A DNA stretch of 64,000 nt from the NCBI GenBank assembly GCA_039720395.1, contig CM077833.1, forward strand, positions 18,351,133 to 18,415,132, given 5' to 3'. Numbering within the stretch: position 1 is the first letter of the stretch; every line of letters starts with the position of its first letter. This document shows, piece by piece, positions 34,801 through 46,920 of the stretch. Under the pieces are notes generated by a model. That model ran no database searches, was not told where the DNA came from, and saw only the letters and a list, made by a program, of their open reading frames with translations. Origin of the DNA: Liquidambar formosana (lineage: Eukaryota; Streptophyta; Magnoliopsida; Saxifragales; Altingiaceae). Made by a program: the position numbers and the translations under genes.

Positions 34801-36486
34801 AGCCAGTTTGGTCATATTTCAATCATGAAGTCAACTGCAAATTTGGATGACACTGACTCATTAGCATCAGAGATTTGCAGAGCCTGCTAATTTAAAATTT
34901 TTGGAATGAATTCCGTCCTTATTTAGATAAGAATATTTAATTTGAAATCTTAGTCAGTGACTTGGTTCCAAAGCTTTGATGATCATCTTTCGACATTAAT
35001 TCATCTCAATGCGAGGTTTAACAAAAAACCCAACAACGATTTGTCCTGACTTTTACCAGGATGCTGAGGCCTAAAGAGATTCAATTTTATGATTTCCATG
35101 ACACTTCCAATACTCTGAAAACCCCAGTGATTGAAAAGTTGTCTTTACTTTCAGCTTTGACAGTTGATCCTCTTTCAGTCTTTTCTCCATTCATAACATG
35201 TTTTGATTAATAATATCTATATTTCTATCTTGATTATGCGAGTAAGGGGAAATTGTAGGTCCATAACAGTCTTATCTTATGTTCATAGTTGTGAGACTCA
35301 TATGTATAAAACTATTTAAAATTTTGTGTTCAGGTCCAAGATGCTCCTCAATTGGTGGGGGTGCCTTTACAGAGTTGGGTTCATTCTTCCATAGCGGTGA
35401 TGGCCTAGGCCTTCGAAGAAATTCAAAGTCATGGAATAAAGGCTTCATATTTTTAATGTTATTTTGGCTCAATTATCTGATTTTCATCTTGACTTCAGAT
35501 TCGGAGTTTAATTTCCCCCTTTTTCCCCTTATCTTATAGCATCGAATATCCTCTTTGTCGAGTCTCCTGCTGGAGTAAGGTGGTCATACTCAAACAGAAG
35601 TTCAGATTATACATGTGGGGATGCCTCCACTGGTAAAGAGAACAGCTTTGAAACCTTTTTATATTATATTATTGATTATAGTGGGTGCTATAATTTCAAT
35701 ATATGATTCTTGGCACAAGATATGTAAACGTTATTTGAAACTTAGATAAGTGATATATCATAGAACCTAGTGTAATTTGATTTAATCCAACCTCAATCTC
35801 TTGTTTTTGGCAGCCATGGATGTGCATGTATATACGTTGAGATGGTTTGAGAAGTTCCCAGAATTCAAATCCAGAGAATTGTTTCTTACTAGAGAAAGCT
35901 ATGCAGGTATGAGTAGTAGTATTGAAGTCTCTGGTTCTGCACGTTCTTTTCCAAGGCAAATTTTTAATAAATTTTTTTTACTTATTTAATATTTTATTTC
36001 CCCTGATGTTTTATCTATTAAAGGGTACTTACTTATCTAGTATGTTGCTTACATGTATTAATATTGTTATATAGGGCATTACATACCCAAGTTGGGTAAT
36101 GCACTACTGGACCACAATGGACATTCAAGTTCAATATCAAAGGAGTTTCTGTAAGAAAACCAAGACATGTACTGAATTTTCTTGATTTCTTTTTTTAAAA
36201 AATAAAATAAAATAAAAAAGAGAAAATCAGTGGGTCTTTGTTTTGAGATTTTCTTGAGTACCTATCAGTCTGTTCATTTGCTTACCTTTTTTTTCCTGAT
36301 TAGATTGGGAATCCACTTCTTAGACTCGATCGCGATATTCCAGCATGGCAGCAACATATGAATTTTTTTGGTCACATGGAATGATTTCAGATGAAATTGA
36401 TCTCACCATCATAAAAAATTTTGATTTTGACGATTATATCTTTGCCAGTCCTCACAATGTTACCTAATCATGCAACCAAGATATAA
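31829..36486 (+). repeat. Segmental duplication, copy B (PPR fragment + SCPL)
   Basis: Matches copy A from the right end of the TIR element (31829-32026) and then, after a junction at GAG (32027-32029), from within the PPR gene onward. Only a few substitutions per 100 bases are seen, in exons, introns and spacer alike. Past about 36486 copy B continues with real SCPL sequence while copy A does not. Confidence 0.9.
32030..33301 (+). pseudogene. PPR (MEF12-like), copy B, 5'-deleted
   Basis: Corresponds to the last 420 or so codons of the gene at 15321-18413. The promoter, start codon and first 600 or so codons are gone through the deletion that joins the TIR element directly to the PPR body. 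A CGA-to-TGA change just after the junction (FREMQ context) and a TGG-to-TGA change at 32909-32911 (IWATLLG context) stop the frame, leaving separate open stretches at 32054-32911 and 32987-33301. It cannot make an editing factor. The 285-residue open frame starts at an internal Met and should not be annotated as a gene. Confidence 0.93.
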
Positions 36487-36814
36487 GTAAAGCAAACGGC
36501 ATTGTTGGCGATTATATAAATAATTATGATGTGATCCTTGATGTCTGTTATCCATCTATAGTAGAACAAGAGCTCCGATTGAAGAAAATGGTATTTCGTT
36601 AATTTTCCTTACGAAATTCCTTTCTTTATTTCTACGCATTCTTGTGCTATTTATTTATAATGGAATTCTCCAAAATGCAGGCTACGAAGATAAGTGTTGG
36701 GTTTGATGTGTGTATAACCTTGGAAAGACGCTTCTATTTCAACCTTCCTGAGGTTCAAAAAGCTCTTCATGCAAATTGGACCAATTTACCCTATAGCTGG
36801 TCCATGTGCAGCAG
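34110..36814 (+). pseudogene. Serine carboxypeptidase-like (SCPL), copy B, truncated
   Basis: Same exon layout as copy A (first exon 34110-34353). Exon 6 is longer and intact at its end ([24 protein letters not shown]), and a further exon at 36681-36814 encodes ATKISVGFDVCITLE and NLPEVQKALHANWT. It shares GPRCSS, the exon 5 frameshift and the 8-bp exon 6 insertion with copy A. Its own changes include GESYAG to RESYAG beside the catalytic serine, GVGWS to GVRWS, and a stop (TAA) at about 36464 after HNVT. The downstream exons with the catalytic Asp and His are absent; PPR copy C sequence starts 316 bp later. Confidence 0.9.
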
Positions 36815-37129
36815 GTCAGTGGTTCTATCAAGCGTTATTTTCAGTGTGCAACAAGTAATTCCATCCAAGCAATATTTTCCACCTTCAAAATGAAAATGAC
36901 CCTTTTTACTTTTCCCATGGAGCATGTTGTACTAACTTCGTTTAAGAATCATCCAATCAATGCAAATTGGTTGACATTATTAAACTGGAATATGATCTAA
37001 ATCCTAGTATAGAAATTTGTGATAAAAATTAGTTCAGATGTCATTTTTCTCACAAGTTGATTTTTTAGTGGTTCTTAAACAAGAAGTTGTCTCCGGGTTT
37101 GAACTCATTAATCTGAGAACCGAGTTGTT

Positions 37130-38058
37130 GTTTTTGCTTTCTAATATATATGCTGGATCAGAAACTGGGTTTAGGTTAACTCTGGGAGGAGGGCAATGAA
37201 AGAAAAAGGAGTGAGAAAGTTTCCTGGTTGTAGCTAGATTGTAGTGGGAGAGAAGACCAACTTATTTGTAGCAGGAGATAAATTTTATCCCAATACATAT
37301 GAAATCCATTCAGTTTTAAGGGATTTGACAGCACTAATGAAAGATGATGGTTATGCTGCTGAAACGGATTGTTTTTTTCAAGATGAAGACTGAGAGCGGG
37401 CCTTCTTGTCATTTATAGTCCTACTTAGCAGAGACCAAATTATTAGCTTGTTATCCAGTTGATGCCAACGCTGAATGAAGAATATTCATACCTAGAAGCC
37501 TTGTACAAAGACTCGAGGACATTTTGGCTAAAAAGGTTGGGGCTAAGCAGACAAGACTCATGTTTTTGAAGCTCTAGATCTGCATGATGTTCCTTAAATC
37601 TTATTTTCCTCTGGTCTGTTCAAGTGGACTTTCTTTATTCTGTCACTTGAGCATTTGCTAATCCTTTGTCCTATCATTTTGGGGAAGTTGGAAGTTGTAC
37701 ATTTTACGTTGCTCAAAATTTATCTAATCAAATTATCCGAGGCTTTTTAATTTGTTGAATACACTGAGTCACTGGATGGCAGTGTCAGATCTGTAAGTCT
37801 GGAAAATGAGGAAGACATTTTGAGTCTACTGTCAAGGAAGTCAAATTCTGGACCTGAAACTCTTTCCCAAGAGCAAATCTTGATTCTCCATTCACATGGT
37901 GAGAAAGCACCGTAAGAGGGTATTTCTTGATTCTTATCATGATCAGACTTTAAATTTTTTTCCCTTGTGGCTACTTTTATTAGTAGCAGCTACCAGCTTA
38001 ATATGAAAGAATTTGATTCGAGCAAGTTGTGTTTGGATAATTATCTAAACCGAAGATT
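37130..38058 (+). pseudogene. PPR (MEF12-like), copy C, 3' end only
   Basis: Matches the last 280 or so coding bases and about 640 bases of 3' flank of the intact gene (18130-19045), with clearly more changes than copy B. Several indels break the frame, including about ten extra bases (TGAGAGCGGG) near 37391, and a TGG-to-TAG change occurs in the CSWIVV context. It begins abruptly in the LLSNIYA segment and ends abruptly at about 38058. It is an older copy than B. Confidence 0.9.
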
Positions 38059-39503
38059 CTATAAGGTCCATCTGAGGGATGGAGATGCAAATGGATTAGA
38101 AGGTCATCTCTGAAGAACTGTGATGATTTTTTGATATTTGGGGTAACCCATTCCTTTGAAACTCAGGATGGTCTACATCGTGCATAACTGATACAATAAT
38201 AGTTTTCTATATATAAAAAATTAATTTGTAGACAATTGCCTAATTTTTTGTAAATACTCTCTTGATTTAGTTTAAATTCTAAAGATGACTTCTATTAGGG
38301 TAAATTTTTAACTCCGCGAATTCTAAAAATTTGAATTTTGAGGGGTAGACCAAGTAATTCTAAGATTTCTACTCAATCAATAGATTTTGGATTCAACTCT
38401 CATTACTTTCCGTCAGATCAAATTCCTCATAAATTTCGTTATGTAATTTATTGATGCATGCAAGACAAAAGGATTACATGTCAATATATGTCTAATAAAA
38501 ATTAATCAAGTGAGGTGTGTAAAAATCTCAAAACCTTGCTGCAAAAAAAATAATAATAAAATAAAATGAAATTGAAATTGACATCTCGAAACCTTCCGAA
38601 AGAAGACAAAGAATAATTATCAATGATGCATGGCATATAAACCACCTATAGAAGGAGGAAAGCATCTACCCAAAAAAAAAAAAAAAATGGTGGGGAATGC
38701 TACCACCAAACTAGAAGGGCCGTTGGTTAAACCACACCTCAATACCCCATTCATTCTCCAGTCTAGGGACAAGATGGAAGTTTAATGATCAATAGAGGGT
38801 GATGCGTGATCAGATGCGCTCAAGCTCATGTGCGCATGAAAAGATGTAAGGAGGCCATTCGCTCAAACCCAAAAAGTCTAGTTCTCATTGCTGTTTACAA
38901 ATATCAACCAACCAAATAGAGACACGTGTCCATCATTGCTCGACTCAAATCCAACCGATCATCACTCCCCTCCTATTTTCTTCCATAAAATCACCGACAA
39001 AGTTCGGTTCAGACATCATGTCCAGACCAACCAGGTAAACTAGCTACGGTTATGTTTCGAAATGACCAAAATGCCCTCATTCTCCACTACATTGCACTCT
39101 GCTCAACCTCCACCCCCACACCTTATCACCATTTCAAATCTATCACTGCAGCCTCATGTGTCACCACCTCCACCAGCTAGGCTTTCCTGAAAACCCAGTT
39201 GAAGGAACTGTTGAGAGGTATTGGTTACTTGAGTTCATTTAGCTATTTAAGGCTTCTTAGTGAAAGGGTTTTGAATTTGGGAATGAAATAGTTAAGGGTC
39301 ATTGTAAGATCTGGGTTTTGGTCTTTGTCACTTGAGCATCTAAATGGTTGTAAAGTTTCTATGCTGATTTGAACGATCTGGTAATGGTTGAGGGTTTGAA
39401 TCATTGTTAGTGTTTGACGCATTTGGGTGTTCCTATGGATGTATGTTGTGTGGGTAATTTCACTTTCATGTTTCCTCCATGATGGTAATTGAAGAAGTTG
39501 TTT
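38059..39503 (+). other. Intergenic region and TBL 5' leader with a partial duplication
   Basis: No gene is seen up to 39503. Bases 39236-39312 (TTTAGCTATTTAAGGCTTCT, GGGTTTTGAATTTGGGAAT, AAGATCTGGGTTTT) closely resemble coding bases 39550-39634 of the TBL gene, so part of the first exon is duplicated in the leader. Confidence 0.65.
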
Positions 39504-42500
39504 ATGGCACTGCAGATGATTGAGATGGTGGCTAGATTCAATTTGACTTCCTTTGGCTATTTAAGGCTTTTCACCACAAGGGTTTTGAATTTTGGGAATC
39601 AAATAATTGAGGGTCATTTTAAGATCTGGGTTTTTCAATCATTCAATAGTCTCATTGCCATTGGCTCACTGCTATCCCTCCTTTTTGCTTTGGGCTGTGC
39701 ATATTTATTCGTGTTCCCCAGTTTCCGCCCGGTTACTAATAGTGTTGGGATTCCTAAATCGAATAGTTCATTCGGCGTATGCAATGTTTTTGAAGGAAGG
39801 TGGATCCGAGACGACAGTTATCCGTTATACAATGCATCGCAATGTCCTTTTGCGGAACGTGGATTTAATTGCTTGGCGAATGGGAGGAAAGATCGAAATT
39901 ATCTTAAATGGAGGTGGAAGCCTAAGAATTGTGAAGTTCCGAGGTTCAATGTGCATGCAATTCTGGAAAAGCTTCGTGGGAAACGTGTTGTTTTTGTCGG
40001 TGATTCGATGAGTAGGACGCAGTGGGAGTCTCTGATATGTTTGCTTATGACTGGTGTTGAAAACAAGAGCAGTGTTTATGAAGTCAATGGCAATAAGATC
40101 ACTAAACAGATCAGGTTTTTGGGTGTACGGTTTAGTTCCTTCAATTTCACTATTGAGTTTTACCGCTCGGTTTACCTGGTGCAGCCTGGCCTGGTGCCAA
40201 GACGTGCACCAAAGAGGGTGAAATCAACACTTAAGCTCAACAAGTTGGATGATATTAGTCATAAGTGGATTGATTCAGATTTTCTTATATTCAATACAGG
40301 ACAGTGGTGGGTGCCGGGGAAGCTCTTTGAAACGTAAGTTATCTGATTTTTCTTCATCAATTTTCGTAGGCGATATGTGTTTCAGTTAGTACTGGTCTTA
40401 TGTTATGATTATTTGTTCCATTCTGATTCTGTATGAATCATATGCTTTTGCTTGCAAGTTTATGTGCTTCATGATCTATTTATATGTGACATATTGATGT
40501 TGTTTTTAGTGGTCTATTCACACATTTCATGCTCCATGCTTCACTCAATTAATGGTTAGTAGGAAACTAGGAATAATAATTAGCACAAAGTTTTCAATGC
40601 ATTTTGACTTCGTAATTATCTTTTTTTTATTTCATGGTTTAAACAGTTGTTGCCATAGTGGCATTATCACAATTACTAGGAACACACATGAGACTATTAT
40701 GCTGGATATAATATAACAAGAGAAACAAAATGGCTATTATTATAGGAAATTGCAATTAAAATGACCGTTATCTCATTGTTAAGTACTGTTGATAACATTT
40801 TATAATTAATTTGATAATTCAAAATTGAACGTATCTCTTAAATGAAAAAAATTTCCATCATGAATCTATCATCCTGATCTATCCTTTTTTTACTAAGATG
40901 AGATATTCCCTCAATATTCAGTACTCAGTCCTTGAGATTTCATCCGCAATCCTGCTCTGACATGCTTTTTTTCTGGGTACTTTCTTTATCAATAAGAGAG
41001 GGATTTACATATCAGTACCTCATAGAAAAGACCAAAAGAGAGGTGAATGTTTCCTCAGTAGTCAGTACTACGGTATCCTGGAGCACAACAACTTGGGCTA
41101 GCTTTACTGCTGCAGACTTTCCCTATTAACTTGAAAGATTGACAGATCACAAGATCTGATGATGGCTTTGCAATTCTATAAGATAGAGAAAAAGTTTCCA
41201 GGGATGGGAGATTCTTTCTTGGCCAACCACTTGTTAACAGCAGTCTCTTTCAATTTTAGGTGGTCAAAAGTGAAGCTTGGAGAGGACATAAACTCAATTT
41301 TTTAGTGTCACAACTTCTGCATATCTGGTGTTAAATTAGCATGCCAGGCATATATAATGCATATATAGGTGTGTGCGTGTGCATATCAGCCACAATGCAT
41401 CTATGTCATGGCTTTCCTGTTTGAGATTGGATCATTGCTAAGTTGGTATTCCCTTGTGTTTCCTTCTGTGTTCACCATTATATCTGAACTTGATATCTTA
41501 GACTTTCTGAATTTTTTGAATGAACATTCTTTGCCAACATATCATGGGTTCTTCAATAAGTTTTGCCATGAATTTATGTTGCATAATTGCAAGCTTATCT
41601 TTTACAATTGAGAATGTCCTTTACAAGAATGCATCTGCAGAATGCTCCTAATTTGTTTTTTCTAGACAGGGGCTGCTATTTCCAGGTCGGTGGATCGCTA
41701 AAGCTTGGAATGTCAATTAAAACTGCCTTCAGAATAGCATTAAACACTTGGGCATCTTGGGTCGAGACTACAATCAACACAAATAGAACACGTGTATTCT
41801 TTCGGACTTTTGAATCTTCCCATTGGAGGTGCGTTGTCGGTAGTTGGTCAGTGCCTTGGTGAGGCTGTCCAAAAGTTTGGAGTTAAAATTATCTAATTGA
41901 TTCTAGCTCCACTGGATCTATTGCAGTGAAACTAGTCTTCTTTAGATAGAGGGGTCATCATTAATATTTAGGTGGTCAACTGGATGGCTTGCTATAATAT
42001 TGAAAGTGGTCTGGTGGACCTATTCTCACCGAATTTCTTCTTTCTCTTCTCCTTTGTCATCTTCTTCTTCTTCTTCTTCAATGTGACTTATAAGTTGTGC
42101 GTCTATGGTATTCACGGACTGTGAATAAGCCTATATGTAACTTGAGATAGAGATGCCTATATTTTTATCAGAGTTTGAACCCATAATATTTGTGAAGTGA
42201 CTAGACACTCCTTGCCTAAAACTGAAGGAAGGAACTTCTTATTCTTTGAATAAGAGTTTATAACAAACATCGTGCTTCTATGGTACTCCGTTTCAGAGTC
42301 ATCACTTTGACTAAATTTCCCCAGATAGCAAGCTATACATGTCTTTTCTATCACCTGATCTTTAGCTTTTTGATCTTGTTATGATACTAAACCAATAACA
42401 GTATAAAAATTGACTGATGGTGATGATTATATTTGTACCAGTGGACGAATGCATAGGATTTGCAAAGTGAGTCGAAACCCATTGACAAAAACTAAAGGGA

Positions 42501-42718
42501 GGGAACGAAGCTCTTTTTCAGACATCATAATGAAGGTTGTGAATAATATGACGGTTCCTGCAACAGCTCTGCATGTTACACCCATGGGATCATTTCGGAG
42601 TGACGCACATGTGGGTACTTGGAGTGACACTCCGTTGGTGCCTGATTGTAGCCATTGGTGCCTACCCGGAGTACCTGATATGTGGAATGAAATTCTTTTC
42701 TCATATCTGCTCTCCTAG
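39504..42718 (+). CDS. Trichome birefringence-like (TBL) polysaccharide O-acetyltransferase
   Basis: Three exons (39504-40333, 41670-41828, 42442-42718) join in phase to 421 residues. A cytosolic N-terminus is followed by one membrane anchor (SLIAIGSLLSLLFALGCAYL, about residues 45-70), giving a type II Golgi protein. The TBL domain is next (CNVFEGRWIRDDSYPLYNAS), with the catalytic GDS motif (VVFVGDSMSRTQWESL) and, near the C-terminus, the DxxH motif (VPDCSHWCLPGVPDMWNE). Plant TBL proteins acetylate cell-wall polymers such as xylan, mannan or pectin in the Golgi. The sequence looks closest to the TBL10/TBL11 type, but the substrate cannot be read from it. The start is the first ATG of the frame; a shorter start at the next Met (39516) is possible. 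All splice sites are GT-AG and no lesions are seen. Confidence 0.9.
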
Positions 42719-43364
42719 AATGTGGTTTCTGTTCAATGAACATGGGGTTCACGAATTTCTTTGCTCCACTTGGTTCAGGTATTAGTCCTATCCCCTTCGT
42801 TGGCTTTTAGAGTTAAGAGTAACTTTTTCCTTTCTAATTTGATTTTTCTACCCTCTGCAGGTCTTACAAACCTAGGAATACATTGGTTCAATTCAGGATC
42901 TACCTCCATTCCCCCCCTCCTCTGAGGGTTGCCGAAGTGCCAATGTCCTCTGGAGTGAAATGGTTTTTTTGTGGCATAAATTGCTGTTGGACCTTTTGCT
43001 GTCTGAAATTATTTTGTATGTTAACATGTGCCAATTTTTATTTTTATTTTTCTTTTTCGCTATTAGTTAACATGTGCCAATTAAGTCTTGGTTGAAAAAC
43101 TCATATTTTTAATGATTTCTTCTGTAAATTTTTTTTACAATAATATTTTTAATCAAATCAGAGATCATTTGTAATGAAACCAATAAAATCAACTCATGAT
43201 CGGTTCAATTTGGGAAAAACACGAGCATACAATTCCAATTTGCTTGAAGGTCTATAACTGGACTCAGCATCAGTAATAAGGCCTGAAGCACGGATGAGTT
43301 CAACCTGGCCCAACTTCAGCACAGCCAGCCTTGGGCTGAAGTTTCTTGATATGATGACCCAGGG
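42719..43364. other. Intergenic, no gene seen
   Basis: 3' flank of the TBL gene. Contains a direct repeat of TTAACATGTGCCAATT at 43020-43035 and 43067-43082. No coding sequence. Confidence 0.6.
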
Positions 43365-43654
43365 CCGGGCTATTGCCACCCCTCATTATGATCTTCACCC
43401 CCCATCTGATCTCCAACCCCCATATTTTCTCTTTTACACCCCCTGTTTTGCCAAATATACCCCCAACCCCAATGATCTTACACCCCACTCGGGCACTCAC
43501 TTTCCTTCACGATCCCTCCTCTCATGATAAATTTGCCAGACCCATGATATTGGGTCTTTATGATAAATTTGCCTAAAGGTATTTACAATAAAATATAATT
43601 TAATTAAGTTGTGGGGGTTGCTGATCAACATGGGGGGTGGCAATATATAGCCGG
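43365..43654. mobile_element. TIR MITE with GGGCTATTGCCACCCC ends
   Basis: The left end CCGGGCTATTGCCACCCCTC is matched by the inverted right end CCGGCTATATATTGCCACCC. Flanks GACCCAGGG and GACCCATGA are weak 9-bp candidates. The interior is C-rich then AT-rich with no gene. The ends resemble those at 14178, 62316 and 62825. Confidence 0.65.
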
Positions 43655-44061
43655 ACCCATGATATTGGGCTTTGGTTGTAAGATCCCAATTTAACCTGAC
43701 TGTGAATGTCAGGTTAGGATAATACCTTCATTTGAATCTTGTTGAGGTGAGTGAACATTTTGATGTAGACGTTAAGGGAGGGAGTATACAACTATGCAAT
43801 ATATACTAAAGAGTTTGGCTATGATGATTAGACAAGTTGACATGTATTCGTCATGTGAGTTTCAATTTTTTATTTTATTTTATTTTATTATAGATATGTA
43901 TTCGTATATTTGGGTATTCTACATTATTTTCAAAATGATGGATTATCATGAAAGCACATTTTTGTAAATAGAATTGGTTATTATACCGGTTTTTACCTCT
44001 GGCCTTTCAATACGTCTTTTTTCTTTGTCTAAATGTGCCTTATCCATATTAGTAACTATAT

Positions 44062-44766
44062 GCTATGTTTGGTAGGGAGGATGGAAATGTGGATACAAGG
44101 GAAGGGAAGAGGGATGGACCTTCCATCCTCAGGGGAGGGATACCCTCTTTCCTTCCAATGTGTTTGGTAGAATAGAGGGAAAAACACATTTTTTTCATCC
44201 CTTTTGTTTTGTAGAAAGGATAATAAAAAGCAAGGAAAATGAATTGAGGAATAATTGTACCATATTACCCTTGAATGATTTAAAACATAACAATTATAAC
44301 TTCCATGAACTATAAAATAATGAACAATTATTTCAAATTTCCCTTTCCCTTTTACTTCAATTATCCTTAACTTGTTTATTTCTATTTCATGTTTTATCAA
44401 AAAATTGATAATCAAAAGTTTTTTATTTTTATTTATTATTTCCCTTGTTGAGTGGAAAGCAGTTCATGAAAGTTTGAAACAATGTTTCACACTGAATAGT
44501 TTTTTTGGGTATTCTAAGTTTGCATGTTGATATTTTGATGTAAAGGTAAAAATGTCTTTCTAAGACAAGATGGTCTTTCCCCTCCCCAATCCGCCCAAAA
44601 GTGGGAAGACTCCAAAAAGTGAAAAACAGAGGATTTGGTCTTTCCCTCCCCATTCCTTCCCTCCCCCCTCCCAATCTACCAAACACGTCCCATCACTCTC
44701 ATCCCTCCCATTTTCCCTCCCCCCCTGTTCATCCCTCTCCTTTTCCCCTCAACAAAACATGGGGTA
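44062..44766. mobile_element. Probable MITE pair with purine/pyrimidine-rich arms
   Basis: Left GCTATGTTTGGTAGGGAGGA and inverted right ACCCCATGTTTTGTTGAGGG look like degenerate inverted ends. An inner purine-rich block (44078-44150) faces an inner CCCTCCC-rich block (44640-44730) of opposite strand sense. No coding sequence; the open frames over the C-rich part are low-complexity artefacts. Confidence 0.4.
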
Positions 44767-45006
44767 GTTTTTCTTGTCCTTTTTTTCTTTCTTTTAGAAA
44801 GGTTACCATCAATTAATCTATCCATCAAATCTCAGCATATTACTATATTGTGATATAGAAACCAAGACTCCAAAGCAAATAAGGAAAGCTTTGAGAAGTG
44901 TTTTCCAATGCAAACAATCACAACCCATTCCATGTCTTGGCATGAGCGCTAAGTCACTCAAAACTTGAAAAGAATACTAATGCAAAAAAATAAACCAAAT
45001 TCTCAC

Positions 45007-45014
45007 TATAAATA
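45007..45014 (+). promoter_or_regulatory. TATA box of the TED7-like gene
   Basis: TATAAATA lies 73 bp before the ATG at 45087, a normal distance for a plant TATA promoter with a short leader. Confidence 0.7.
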
Positions 45015-45086
45015 GCCACCTCCAAGCTACTACCGCTCCACAATCAATTCAATCCATCATCTTCAAAATTGCCATAAAACACCAAA

Positions 45087-45620
45087 ATGGCCTCTCCCCA
45101 AGACAATACCTTCAATTTCCCATACATTCCTCCACCACCACCTCCGGCAGCCAAACCACCTAGTCACTCCACTCCCGCACCACCACCTCACCCCTTTACT
45201 CCACGGCCTCCTCATGTACTTCCACCACCAACGCCGCCTTCACCGTCACCGGACCATCATCCCACTGTGATAATCATTGTGTTCATCTCTTTCGGCTGTT
45301 TGTTCTTCCTTGCATGCCTTTTGGTTGCTGCATGTTGCTTCATCAAGAAGAAGAAGAAGAAGATGGTTCAGGAAACGGATAATGTTAATGTCGATGAACA
45401 TTTGAAGGTAAAAGAGGCCATTGCACGCGGTCCCCATGGAACAGAAGCTGTGATACTAACGGTGGAAGATGATGTGCACATTGAAGAAGAGATTAGGAAG
45501 AATGAGAGGTTTGGTGGAGGTTTGCATGCTAAAAATGTAGAAGGAATTACTGAGGCCCTTGGGGTGGGAGCATCCTCTTCTGACTCTGGTCATCGTCATC
45601 ATATTGAACACAAGGCATGA
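45087..45620 (+). CDS. TED7: TED6/TED7-like proline-rich membrane protein
   Basis: A single-exon gene of 177 residues. The extracellular N-terminus (1-58) is very proline-rich (IPPPPPPAAKPP, LPPPTPPSPSP). One membrane segment follows (about 60-86, TVIIIVFISFGCLFFLACLL), then a basic stop (KKKKKK) and an acidic cytosolic tail (VNVDEHLKVKEAI, EAVILTVEDDVHIEEEI) ending HIEHKA. This matches tracheary element differentiation-related 6/7 proteins, known to interact with secondary-wall cellulose synthase subunits in xylem vessels. Length and layout fit TED7. The C-terminal Gly/Ser/His-rich segment is less conserved. The TATA box and clean reading frame suggest a functional gene. Confidence 0.85.
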   Translation: MASPQDNTFNFPYIPPPPPPAAKPPSHSTPAPPPHPFTPRPPHVLPPPTPPSPSPDHHPTVIIIVFISFGCLFFLACLLVAACCFIKKKKKKMVQETDNVNVDEHLKVKEAIARGPHGTEAVILTVEDDVHIEEEIRKNERFGGGLHAKNVEGITEALGVGASSSDSGHRHHIEHKA

Positions 45621-46680
45621 TTATATATGATTTTCAGGCATGGTTCCTTCCAATTAATTTGATGAGGTCATGCTCATTTCAAATGACGTACTTGATGAAA
45701 TAAACGGAGGTGACTGCCTGTGTAATATGTTCATTCTCTTTCTTGGATTGTAATAATGAACGTCTTGCAAGCTGACATCTGTATCCTAATGGTGGAAGCT
45801 AGCTAATATCTATATCCATTTGAAAAGAAACTCTATATGATGAATATATCATGTTATTATAATAAGTGGTTGTAAAAAGATTACTATTGAAAATAATATG
45901 GATATTAAATTTAATCATATGTATAGAGAAACAAGTAAAGCTACTGATGCTATTACAAAATTTCGATATACTGTAAAATATAATCGTTTATAGAAATTTA
46001 GTTTTTCTTCAGAAATATTGATTGTTATTTGAAAAAATTTGATAGGTAAAACTAGTTTGAGGGAGAATTGATTTTTCATCTACCAAAAAAGAATATACCA
46101 TGTTATTGGTGGTCTGTACACATCAACTGTGCCTCATGGTACATTAGTACATAGTGTTATTAAATGAATAAAAACAATGCTATTTATAGTCACAACGGTC
46201 AAACCCTCATTCCCACCTCGTGTGTCAAATATACACCAATCATAATGCGATGATCCGACCGATGCCAATGTAAACAATATTCCTTGTTTATGTTACATTG
46301 ATATGTTGACACACATAACAAAGCCCCTCAACAAAAGAAAACCATGGGGAATTACAAATTGGTTGGGTTACAAACAAATAATTACAGTTAGGTGCAAATA
46401 ACTACTAATTTTCTAATAAGTGACTACTAACTTAACTAAGAATGATTTTTTCCACTCATATTAGAGGCTTAAGTTGGTTAATTAAATTTGGCCCATCGAA
46501 ACTCAAAATTAGTGGTATCACGTGAGATACCTGAGCCTACCTGTTATGAAGAGTCGGAAATTTAACTTCACCAGCTCCCATCACTAAAGACGATCTCTCC
46601 ACCTTTAAGAATGTGCCACCTTTAAAAATTAAAAAGTTTTTACCAATTTATCAAAACGAAAGACCCATTTCCACACCACT
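45621..46680. other. Intergenic, no gene seen
   Basis: AT-rich 3' flank of the TED7-like gene; no coding sequence or clear repeat structure. Confidence 0.6.
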
Positions 46681-46920
46681 TAGGTCATGTTTATTTGATT
46701 GGAATTGAATGGGTAAAAATAAAATCTGATTCTATACTTGAATTAATTTGAGATGAAATAAGGTTTAAAATAAATATTAATTAGAAAATTAATATCATTG
46801 TGACTTATTATTGTTTGATTTCATTCTTATTTAATTACCTCATCTAAAGGTGTTGTTAGAAATGAGTTGGAATGTGATTCCATTCCAGTCATTCCATTCT
46901 ATTCCAACTAAACAAATTAA
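46681..46920. mobile_element. Probable hAT- or Harbinger-like MITE
   Basis: Left CATGTTTATTTGATTGGAAT with TGAATGG and inverted right TTAATTTGTTTAGTTGGAAT with AGAATGG form imperfect inverted ends around an AT-rich 240-bp core. Target duplications are not clear. Confidence 0.5.

Noticed and set aside
43294..43576. Short Pro/His-rich frames on both strands
   Set aside because: They lie inside a C-rich MITE with inverted ends and are low-complexity artefacts.
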